Positions 55,606 through 64,000 of a stretch of DNA of 64,000 bases are shown here, one piece after another; position 1 is the stretch's first letter, and every line of letters starts with the position of its first letter. A program made the position numbers and the translations under genes. The DNA lies in the NCBI GenBank assembly GCA_029204225.1, contig CM055109.1, positions 27,550,244 to 27,614,243 of the forward strand, read 5' to 3'. The DNA comes from Diphasiastrum complanatum (taxonomy: Eukaryota; Streptophyta; Lycopodiopsida; Lycopodiales; Lycopodiaceae). The notes under the pieces are model-generated. The model was not told the DNA's origin. It searched no databases and worked only from the letters and a program-made list of their open reading frames with translations.

Positions 55606-56618
55606 ACATATTGGAGTATTACTCCATTTTGTTAATCTTCATCGTCTGAGTTGAGATCCTCTTCTTAGAAGAGCACGCTTCATGGAATCTATTCCATTTT
55701 GATACTCTTCTTAAATGTGGGGCTCTTCTACCCTTTATAACATCCCACAATCTTTTATTTTAGTCCTAGGATGGTCAATAAAAGAAATGCAACAAAAATA
55801 CAAAGTAAGAAATTTATGTTGCATTGGACAACACCAATAATCACAAAACGGGAAGCAAGAGAACATTCCTCGTTGACAACACCAAAGTATATGTAAATTA
55901 CAAAATTAGGACAACCAAAAGCACTAATCACCATAAGACGTTGAACATTTTCAAGAGGTTGGATAGGGGATGAATATGAGTTATGATAAGTTGATATTAA
56001 GTGCAACCAAGGCATGCAAGTGAACCATGAGTAAGTAGAGTTGATGGAAGTAATGCAACCAACAATATTCCTTCCAATATGAGAACTAAAGAGTTTAGAG
56101 CATATGGTGACCAGGCTTTGTAATAACTTGGGCCGAAATTAGATGATTTTTTGTTTAATAAACTCCCTATAAACTTTAAAGCAATCATCTCGGGAGGTTT
56201 CAAAAAGGTACTTTGTAATCATGGTTACCACACCCATCTGTTCTTTTGAAAATGTTTTCCAAATCAGCGGCTTTGGCCACCAAGATAAAAATTAGAGTTT
56301 CTATTATTCAATCCTAACATATCATGAAAACAAGCTCAAAGCGCCCATTTGAAATTTATATCAAGCTTCTGCAATCAAAACTTGCAATGGGCTCACCCTT
56401 TTTGGCCTCACGTATTTCTTGTGCATCATGGCTAGACAATGCAGTATAAGCTTAAACCCAATTCATAACAAAAAAAGCAACCACCAATGAAAATTGCCAC
56501 ATCAACTACATTAAGAGCATCATATCAATCACCACATTTACATAGATATGACCACCTTATTCTAACTGATAAATGGAATGAGAAGAGGTATGCATACAGG
56601 CAAAGCAGCTCAGATGGG
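55604..56618. other. Downstream flank of the three-exon gene
   Basis: No frame of interest. The 3' untranslated region of the minus-strand gene ending at 56619 should begin here. Confidence 0.45.
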
Positions 56619-58072
56619 TTATTTTTGGTTAAAACTCTTCGCCTTTTCCTGTGCTTGCTGAAATAAATTGGCAGCTTTACTTTGAGCCTCTTTTAAAACA
56701 GGCTTGGAAGCCTCAAATGCCTTCAGTGCCACTGGTTTCAAAGTCTTCAAAGCTTGTAAAACGTATGGTTTAGCTTGCATCCCTAGTTCTTGAGCTTTCT
56801 CCCATGCCTGAATAGCCAAAGGCTGTAGCTGTTTATATGTTTCCTCCACTATTGGACTTGCCTTCTCCAAGTTATCGTCGAGCTTCTGGGGACCAAATAC
56901 AAAGCTCAATAAAATTGGTAAGTCATGAGTGCAGGCCTGAAAGTGACCTAAATGTACATCAGATTCAAACTATATTGAGTCATATTCCTCGCCATACGGA
57001 ACGAGGAGGCTATTCTGTATGGCATTTGGAACATGCTCCATACGGAACATGCGACAAAAGTTACATATTGAACGGAAACCTTTTTCTTTAAAAAATTTCT
57101 TCTTAAAAATCTGAAAAAGGATTATTTTTTTAATCTGTTTTGTGCTTCGGAACATATCCTGTTCCATATGTAAGGAACAGAACATACACAGAAAAAACCT
57201 AAAAACGTTTCTGGGAAATTTTGAATACGGGTGTTTATCGCATAGTTCTCAAAGATTTCAGGAATGACAATTGTTATTTTCAAAAATACTATCTCAAAAT
57301 AGGAAGATATGATCAGCCCACACGTGGTGCGTTGGTGTGGCATGCTTGGGTTGTGGGCTTGCCAACCCAGGTTCAATTCCCTGCCCTCATGTGCGCAGAT
57401 GACTGGGCTAAATGCCTGTTTAAGGCCTTTTTTTTAATCTAATGAGGAAGAAATATGAATCTGCACAGTGCAGGCTGTAAATGAGGTGATTGCCACAACA
57501 AAATAAGCAAGATCAACGATGCTGAGTAAAAAGTACCCACCTTTTAAACGTCTTTCCAGTAGGAATCTGAAAGCACAAAGATTGCACCACCACCACCAAT
57601 AGTTGCTAAAAGCAAAAGGAACTGCGACACGAACAAAGGAAGAAAACCATGGGTCTCGCTTTTCACAACAATACTCGGGCCTGATGCTTCTGTCTGGAAA
57701 AGAAAACCCAAAAGCCAAAATAAAGTCCGAGATAAGAAAAGATTGACTTTTGTCACAACAAACTGACAAAAAAGTTTTATTTGTTTCAACAACAGTTACA
57801 ACAAGGACAAGTTTATTTTGAAAAAGCATAAAGCAAGTTGAGCAGCAAACCATGTTCTATCTGATCAACTACACGATAACTTCAATAGGATCTTCAAACA
57901 CATGAACTATAACAAAATGCATGACCTGCAGGCTCAGTGACTTTGCCAGAGCTTGTGGAGAAGCTTTTGCTTTCATCTCCTTGTCAATTTGTTCAAAATA
58001 GGTTTTCTGGGCTGCTGCATTTTCCCGCTCTCTGCGTGCAATTTCTGCTGCTGCTTTCAGCTTTTGCACCCT
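56619..58072 (-). CDS. Unrecognised single-pass membrane protein, last three exons (5' end not found)
   Basis: Three exons with consensus-type borders, all phase 0: 57926-58072 (49 codons), 57550-57693 (48 codons) and 56619-56885 (88 codons plus stop). The joined 185 residues have a charged alpha-helical start (KLKAAAEIARRERENAAAQK), one hydrophobic segment (FVSQFLLLLATIGGGGAIFV) and a long amphipathic C-terminal helix rich in Lys, Ala, Glu and Gln (PLAIQAWEKAQELGMQAKPY) ending in KAKSFNQK. The layout suggests an organelle or endomembrane protein with coiled-coil arms. Exon 2's donor GT lies just before an in-frame TAA, which supports splicing. No stops interrupt the exons. The first exon and any targeting peptide lie upstream, possibly beyond the window. 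I do not recognise the family. Confidence 0.68.
57315..57440 (+). mobile_element. Probable tRNA-derived SINE in the second intron
   Basis: Contains a polymerase III B-box match GGTTCAATTCC at 57370-57380, preceded by an A-box-like GTGTGGCATGCTTGGG about 35 bases earlier, and ends in a run of eight T near 57428. The spacing is that of a tRNA promoter, but the sequence does not fold as a good tRNA. It lies in the intron between 56885 and 57550, opposite to the gene. Confidence 0.5.
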
Positions 58073-58812
58073 CTACCACATAACACATAAAACCGTGCAA
58101 AAATAGGTTAAATGATCGAAGGCAGATCAATAATACTAAAATGCATGGGAGATAAAAACTGCATCAATGGCAAAAGTTCAATGTTCAAGGATCAACATCT
58201 TTTTTCATAACAGCCCGTATTATTATTATTTTGGTCATTCAGCACTTGAAGAGATATATTATTTCCACAAGATCACAACCCGTTTTCAGCATTCCTTTCT
58301 CATTTCGTTGATGATTTTTTTCCAGCTTTCCACTTCCTATCGCATTCACAATTGTTTCTGATTTCTTTTTTGCTAGTTTCCTCCATCACAATGGTGCAAT
58401 CCGACCTTGTCGATCTCTAGGGGGAGGTGGACATTGTCAGAGGGTTGCCGACAAGTCCAACAAGACCGGTGCGTTGCTGGTATTGCCTGGTCGAGTTCAC
58501 TGCAACCCTCACTCGCCAATATTTACTTTTAGAAAACTTTGAAATCCATCTATACCATACAAGCATTAGAAACTGCAATGCCCTTTTCTTTCAGAACGGT
58601 GAACGTTTTACTCAAATAACCTTCAAGGGTCTAATTCAGTAGGAACCTCTGAGATGAGAATTGCTTATGAGAAACCAAAGGGTACAAGAAAATCTTCCAA
58701 CTATCTAGTATTACAAGCTATCTAGTACTACAAGCATTTAAGATGCAGATATGTTGTTGTAGATGGCAACTAGCCCAACTCACAGCCAGAAAACGGAAGT
58801 ATTTTGACGGCA
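58073..58812. other. Intron or upstream flank, no feature seen
   Basis: Upstream side of the last visible exon of the minus-strand gene. No further exon could be recognised. Confidence 0.4.
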
Positions 58813-59060
58813 TTAACTGGGCGCCGAAGAGCCCACAAACTCGTCGTCTTGGTTAGGTGCATTAATCTCTTGCTCTGCCTCTTGGTTAGCCCGACAAATT
58901 CGCACCCTTTCTCTGACCATGGCCAGCTGCTGCGCAGTGTAGTTAATTCCCCGTCGCTGTGTTTCCTCGCCCTTGCCAGCAGGGGTAGGATGTTGCAGCT
59001 CCGGGTGTCTGCTGAATCTCTCGCATCCTCTCTTAAAACTCTAGGCGAAGCTTCTCATTC
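58813..59060 (-). pseudogene. Short coding-like stretch, identity unknown
   Basis: On the minus strand about 75 codons are open to a TAA at 58813-58815. They read RRGINYTAQQLAMVRERVRI and RANQEAEQEINAPNQDDEF, a charged, protein-like composition. The opposite strand is also open, which weakens the case. It could be a gene or transposase fragment. Confidence 0.3.
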
Positions 59061-59281
59061 CTTTCATTGTGCCTTCGAACCTTGTTAGCTTTGTCGTTTC
59101 TCTCACAGCACACAGGCTCTCGCACAGACTCTCATTGGCTCTCACAGCCTCTCACTAGCTCTCTCACAGCCTCTGAAAATGCCTCTTAGAAGGCCTCTCA
59201 CAATGGCACTCGCATTGCCTCCCCACAAGTTGTTTGCCCATGTGCAGCTGCTGATGATCCCGCCATGTGTTGTTGTACCTA

Positions 59282-59436
59282 CCCCCATGTGCTGCTCTCC
59301 CATTGGCCCCATGGTCTGCTCCCCCATTACGCCCATGTGCTGATGTACTTGCCCCCATGTGCTGCTCTCCCATGTATTGCTCTCCCATTGGCCCCATGGT
59401 CTGCTCCCCCATTATGCCCATGTGTTGCTGTACCTG
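59282..59436. repeat. Direct duplication of about 70-85 bp
   Basis: 59282-59350 recurs at 59352-59436 with an extra 16 bp (CTCCCATGTATTG) in the second copy. Both contain CCCCCATGTGCTGCTCTCC and GGCCCCATGGTCTGCTCCC. Minus-strand translation gives repeated MGEQ and GANGR words, low complexity and no family. Confidence 0.85.
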
Positions 59437-59534
59437 CCCCTTGTGCTTTCCCCTTTTTTTGCATTTTTTTTTGGCTTCTTTTTGGGCACCCTAAAGCATT
59501 TATATCAGGAAAAATATTTAAAATATATATATAT

Positions 59535-59575
59535 ATGGTGCCGCCCTGGTACCACATTTTCCAGGGCGGCACCAT
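59535..59575. repeat. Perfect 15 bp inverted repeat with 11 bp loop
   Basis: ATGGTGCCGCCCTGG (59535-59549) is exactly complementary to CCAGGGCGGCACCAT (59561-59575). A second, weaker pairing of GGTACC words follows to about 59610. May be a foldback element end. Confidence 0.93.
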
Positions 59576-59610
59576 ACTGGCGGTACCACCATTATGGTAC
59601 CAGCGGTACC

Positions 59611-60039
59611 ACATAGTGGAACATTTGCAACTATGCATCTACCTATGAGCATCAATCAAGAAGGTTGCCTTTCTCTCCTAGATTAGTTTCTCTAGAGAAT
59701 CGATCAAGGGGATGTCCCTTTGCCAATGGCATAGCAATTTATGTTTTTTCTAGCCCCTAGTTAAGAGCTCGATTAAGGACACTATTGCACCACTGGGCCT
59801 GCTCTATTTAAAGATTGGGCCCTGAGCCTAGACAAGAACGGCCAACCTTAGCCCTAACGTGGTAGCTTGCCTAGAAGGTTCGATTAGGGTTCTCCAGTAT
59901 GGTAAAAGTAGGAGGTAGCTTCCAAATTGACTTGGCCCCATTCAAACTCGTCTCCAAGGGACCAAAACTTAAACTTGGGCCTCGACGAGTGCATTGGATA
60001 AGTTTCTGACACTGGAGAAAATTCTAATGACCCCTAAAT
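59611..60039. other. No gene seen; probable 3' flank of a chromovirus
   Basis: Lies downstream of the minus-strand chromodomain. Perhaps LTR remnant, but no TG...CA boundary was found. Confidence 0.4.
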
Positions 60040-61161
60040 GACGTTTAGGGTCTGCCAATGTGGCAACTTTGCTTAATAGACAGAGCATGAATAGGAAATA
60101 TCTGCGCGGTCTCCCAGGTAGAATCAGAAAGAGGTCTACCATGCCAAGCGACCAAGTACTCACAGATCAGACGGTTGCGTAAACGCCTCTCCCGCCTATT
60201 CAATACCCTCACAGGGCCATGGGTTACTTCTCCCTGCTCCTAGAATGCAAACAAACCATCAGACAACAAGTTATCGCCATTACGTAAAACTTGTTTCAAT
60301 CTAGAAACATGAAATACATGATGCACTTTACAAGTTTTAGGCAAATCTAACTTATAAGAAACATGACTAATTCTTTTAACTATTTTTCAGTGTCCACAAT
60401 AATGAGGGAGATTTGATACAATATACGAGATAATGCATCAGCCACACAATTTTCTGCACCCTTCTTGTATTGAATTTTCATGTGAAATGCATCAACTCAG
60501 CGCACCTAGCTTGCCGCCCTCTGAGGTCTAGTTGGTTGCAGAAATATCTCAAAGTGTTATGGTCGGTGTACACAAAGAATTCCTCACCATACAAATATTG
60601 CCTCCATGCCTTCAAAGCGTGGACTATGGCATACAACTCCTCCTGAGTTGGAAAATTCTTCTATGCAAGGTTAAGCTTCTTTCTCTCAAAGGCCACACGC
60701 CTACCTTCTTGCATTAGAACTGCCTTCCCTTCCCCTTAAGAAGATTTGTCAACTGCTATTTGAACATAGTCCTTGACAAATCATCTGTAGTATCTTGACA
60801 TACGAAGAAAAACCTGAAGATCTAATACATTCATTGGTCTAGGCCAATTAAGTATGGTCATAGCCTTATTGGGGTCCATTTTAATTCCATCTTTGGAGAT
60901 AACATGGCCCATGTAAGCTATTTCCTTTGCAAAGAACTCACACTTACGCTTCGCATATAGCTTGTGATTTTTGAGGAAATACAAAACCTTTTTGAAGTGA
61001 GTCAAATGCTCTTTTTTAGTTTTACTATAAACAAGTATATTGTCTAGAAAAACTATAGCAAACTTACCTAAGTGTGGCCAAAAGACACTGTTCATCAAGG
61101 TCACCAATGTAGCTACAATTAGGCCTAGTGGACCCATGAGTCCCTGCCAAGTTAATTTCAT
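60040..61161 (-). pseudogene. Chromovirus F: reverse transcriptase to chromodomain, integrase missing
   Basis: Minus-strand Gypsy remnant. Reverse transcriptase (61161-60781): FAIVFLDNILVYSKT, where the second catalytic Asp of FLDD is Asn, and MGHVISKDGIKMDPNKA. RNase H (60730-60430): GRRVAFERKKLN, EEFFVYTDHNTLRYFCNQ and ENCVADALSRIL. It jumps directly to the integrase C terminus, SYKLDLPKTCKVHHVFHVS, and a chromodomain, RRLRNRLICEYLVAWHGRPL then SDSTWE. The catalytic integrase core between them is deleted. Chromodomains guide insertion to marked chromatin. Confidence 0.88.
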
Positions 61162-61255
61162 ACTATCTTAGCTAACTCTAAGCTTAGTAGGCCTAATATA
61201 TTAATGACCATGGTTACACAACTCTCGACCTTTTGGGTCAAAGTAACCCATGGTA
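61113..61255 (-). repeat. Partial LTR copy, direct repeat of 62926-63066
   Basis: From ACAATTAGGCCTAGTGG to GGTCAAAGTAACC the bases match 62926-63066 with a handful of differences. It overlaps the 5' edge of the chromovirus F reverse transcriptase. Confidence 0.88.
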
Positions 61256-61402
61256 ATGTAAGCAATTCCATTTACATTCCAACACCCTCCTTGAATGGAA
61301 ATGCATAACATAACATGAAGTAACTTCTCGAAAGAGAAAAATGCAACTTGTTGTCCGAACTTCATGTCGCCAAATAAACTTCGCACCGAAGTAGTCGAAA
61401 TC

Positions 61403-62297
61403 TCATTCCCAATCATGTCCAACATATAAAAGGAAAAGAATGCGTAATAATGAAGCATCAAGTCGAAGGGTGAGGATTTGCATGCTCCATCCGAAGTAAG
61501 GAACCAATATAAACTCGGCAATAAGTCGAAACATGGACTTGTAATCCATCATAGGCTCCCACATCATTCGAAAATACTTCTTATCATAAGGACAATAAAA
61601 AAGAGTACCAAACTCTTTTGGCATCACATCCTCCCGAACCTTACCATCAATGACTTGCTCACATAGAATAGGCAATGTATTAACATCATGATGAAGAGTA
61701 AGTGTAGAACCAAAAATACCAGCAAGAGGTGCTGATTTTAAAGAGGCATGTGCCTTCCTTTCGTAGTAAGATATTTCTTTGCTGTCCTGCAAAGTCTCCA
61801 ATAGCCGACAAGGAACTGTTATGGGTTGTTCAACACTTTGCTGCCCAAAGTGTTCCCAACATGGACCATGTTGTTCATAATCTTCCGCAGGCTGTTCCTG
61901 AAGCATAATGGACTGCTCAAGATGTAAAATGGGCTGTAAATGACCAAAAGAAGATGACTGAACCTGCTGTCCAACGTCTTCTTCATAAAAATTTGGCAAA
62001 CTATCAAGAGATGCATCAACGATGGCGTCATCAAAGTTGTCCCTCGAAGAGGTATGGGATGACATAGAAGATTCTTCAAGTAATGAAAAATTCTCTCTAA
62101 TCAAATGCTCACTCTTAACACTTTGAACAAAAGCACTAATTGGCACATGTTGACTCCCTCCTCGATTAGTACAAAAAGGTTCCAAAGAGTGCTTGAATTT
62201 TTCAGCCTTTCCTAAAACTTCAAATTGAAAAGGTTTCGCATGAAACTTTTCACTAATGCATCCATCATATGCATCAACTTGCGGAAGGAGTTAACAC
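61403..62297 (-). CDS. Unrecognised open frame joined to a Copia integrase
   Basis: About 298 codons without a stop on the minus strand, starting directly after the Copia integrase words TKSLKVLTP. Reads GKAEKFKHSLEPFCTNRGG, an acidic and glutamine-rich middle (YEEDVGQQVQSSS), GKVREDVMPKEFGTLFYCPY and MDYKSMFRLIAEF. A second open frame overlaps its end and continues to 61201 (FDLMLHYYAFFSFYML, CWNVNGIAYI), so one frameshift near 61500 may have split a longer protein. No domain recognised. It could be a captured host gene piece or an atypical element protein. Confidence 0.4.
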
Positions 62298-62757
62298 CTT
62301 CAAGGATTTAGTAGGACACCGATTACTAATGTAAGCCGCCGTTATAACCGCTTCAGCCCAAAACTTGAGGTAGGCCCTTTGCCTTGAGCATGCATCAAGC
62401 CATCTCCATAATAGTGCGATTCTTTCTTTCGAGGTGTGTAAGGGATTGTCATTTGATGATGGATACCTTTTCTTTGAAGATAAGTACCAAACGTATTCTT
62501 TATATATTCCCCTCCTCGGTCGGTACGTAAGATCTTCAAAGAGTGCCCAAACTGGTTTTCTATCATTGCTAGAAAATCCTTAAAGCGTTGAAAAACTTCA
62601 GATTTTGCCTTCATAGGATAAATCCATGTAAATCTTGAAAGGTCATCAATAAAAGTAACAAAGTACTTGCACCTTCCAATGGATTCGGTCCTCATGGGAC
62701 CACATACATCACTATGAACCAAATCATCAACTCTAATAGTTCCATCAATTGGAAAAG
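62290..62757 (-). pseudogene. Copia integrase fragment G
   Basis: Reads LVHSDVCGPMRTESIGRCKY, VTFIDDLSRFTWIYPMKAKS, LRTDRGGEYIKNTF and HHQMTIPYTP; then, after a frame change, FWAEAVITAAYISNRCPTK. The core D, D and surrounding residues are present. It continues into the unrecognised frame at its 3' side where the rest of integrase and reverse transcriptase should be. Confidence 0.88.
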
Positions 62758-62791
62758 CTTGCCTTTATAGTCCAAGATGACTATCTAACTT

Positions 62792-62860
62792 CATGACTAT
62801 TGGCTATCCAACTACTTGACTATTGGCTTTCCAACTACTTGACTATTGGCTATCCAACTT
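62792..62860. repeat. 23 bp tandem repeat, three copies
   Basis: Units CTTGACTATTGGCTWTCCAA plus CTW at 62792-62814, 62815-62837 and 62838-62860. Confidence 0.92.
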
Positions 62861-62925
62861 TCTATAAGTTACATAGAAAGAATAAGGTACCTCCAATATG
62901 TCAAGTTGGGGTACTTAATGTCACA

Positions 62926-63510
62926 ATTAGGCCTAGTGGACCCATGAGTCCCTACCAAGTTAATTTCATACTAACTTAGCTAACTCTAAGTTTAGTAGGC
63001 CTAATATAATAAATGACCATGGTTATACAACTCTCGACCTTTTGGGTCAAAGTAACCTATAGTTATGAACGTAGCCACGGCTGATCTAGATTTAGTCTAT
63101 GAAAGCATCACATAAGCAAGACTTAACCCTAGAAAGCAGGAGAGAGAAAGCTTAAAGAGACTAAAGAAGGAGATCATATCATAAGTCAAGTAACAAATGA
63201 CACAAAATCCCTACTTATAGCCAAGAGGAAGCCCTAAAAGGAAGCTTCCAGTGGCTAGGGCCAAACTGAGAGGGAAAATAGTGCACCCTCCAAGAAGGCC
63301 CCCACTCTCAGTAATATGACCAAATAACCAATATAGTGAATCATAGGGCCCAAGGCCAATAATATGGTCTAAATGTCAATAATAGGGCCCAAGGCCAACC
63401 ATATAGTCTAAATGTCAAATAATGAATAAAAAAGGGCCCAAAGCCTGCCTATGCATAAAGTAAAGTAAATGTAAATGGACATGGCGAATGTAATAAGTCG
63501 AGTCCATAAC
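62926..63510 (-). repeat. Probable 3' LTR of chromovirus H
   Basis: Lies directly downstream of the chromodomain frame on the minus strand, after a G-rich tract (TCGGGGAGAG) that could be the polypurine tract. It has a TATA-like CTATAAGTAG (63211-63220), and its last 140 bases recur at 61113-61255. Contains a duplicated unit of about 36 bp with GGGCCCAAGGCCAA at 63347-63420. Exact ends are uncertain; neither end shows a clean TG or CA. Confidence 0.55.
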
Positions 63511-63559
63511 TCTCCCCGACACAAAAATAAGACCCAACTGCCATAAAGGACTGGATCAA

Positions 63560-64000
63560 GTAACAGCAAGCCCTGGAGGATCAATTGGAACAGTATCTGG
63601 TGTAGTAACAACTGGAGCAACAGCTGATGTGCGGCAAGAGCACGAGCCTGATCCGCAAGTGACGGTGTATGATAAAAGACATCAATAGGCTCCCTTGTGG
63701 CCTCCTCAACAGGACGACCATCCCACTGGACTAGGAAGTGAATCTACCGGCGGCGTCGACTATGATGCAAACGCACCTAAGGATAGCAGCAGGTAATAAA
63801 GGAAAGAGATCCGGTGCAGTAGGAAACTCAGCATCACGAGGAGCATCATCCTCAATAGCAGCACGTAATAAACTGACATGGAATATATCACAAGCATGTG
63901 TGGAAGCAGGAAGCTGAAGACGATATGTAACTGGACTAAGAACCTCCAATATACAATAAGGCCCATAATAACGTGGTGCAAGCTTCTCAGTAGAAGCATG
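63560..64000 (-). pseudogene. Chromovirus H integrase C terminus and chromodomain
   Basis: From the window edge the minus strand reads LAPRYYGPYCI-type words, then VLSPVTYRLQLPASTHACDI and FHVSLLRAA, the integrase C-terminal signature of chromoviruses. After a frame change near 63770 a chromodomain-like IHFLVQWDGRPVEEATREP follows. The rest of the element lies beyond 64000. Confidence 0.85.

Noticed and set aside
57315-57400. A true tRNA gene
   Set aside because: A and B boxes are present but acceptor and anticodon stems do not pair well, so a SINE is more likely.
58804-59088. 94-codon plus-strand frame with a hydrophobic start
   Set aside because: The opposite strand has a better protein-like composition over the same bases, and no supporting motif is present.

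Overview
The window is nuclear DNA of a land plant. It is dominated by decayed transposable elements, and the only host-type genes I can support are a two-exon cytochrome P450 and the last three exons of an unrecognised membrane protein. The plant call rests on a captured block of chloroplast DNA (end of the ndhA group II intron, ndhA exon 2 and ndhI in chloroplast order), plant-type Copia and Gypsy retrotransposons, and the A-type P450. The ndhI residues around the second iron-sulphur motif look more like bryophyte, fern or lycophyte proteins than angiosperm ones. I therefore lean to a non-flowering plant with a large genome; this is inference.

Layout. 1-3440: a Helitron on the minus strand (Rep and PIF1-type helicase) with stops and frameshifts, cut by the window edge. 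About 4180-5990: the chloroplast-derived block. 7744-9454: the P450 gene (minus). 9455-12884: no gene seen. 13247-22467: Copia debris, including two near-identical minus-strand copies that share one 1.55 kb LTR (17228-18778) and an inverted Copia reverse transcriptase piece. 22468-35352: a 12.9 kb array of 9-10 bp units punctuated about fifty times by a GC-rich palindrome built on CCGCGG.

35353-36188: a plus-strand Gypsy LTR and primer-binding site. Its leader (36531-37100) is full of alternating TGCGAGAGTTA half-sites and ends in a perfect 20 bp palindrome. 37135-44286: a long Gypsy element (minus) with gag, protease, reverse transcriptase, RNase H and integrase, plus an extra reading frame downstream of integrase. 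44669-48186: a gag fragment and a truncated chromovirus-like Gypsy (minus). 48187-51640: a second copy of the first Gypsy's 3' half in opposite orientation. 52471-54000: a plus-strand Copia fragment. 56619-58072: the three-exon gene end. 59282-64000: a tandem repeat, a perfect hairpin, two chromovirus fragments, and a Copia integrase joined to an unrecognised open frame.

No operon-like logic links the genes. The window reads as nested and mutually truncating mobile DNA around two host genes. The most unusual object is the palindrome-punctuated array. Its units show the CG-to-TG/CA scatter expected of methylated DNA, some palindrome variants carry matched changes on both arms, and landmark motifs recur at about 2.5 kb, suggesting higher-order units.
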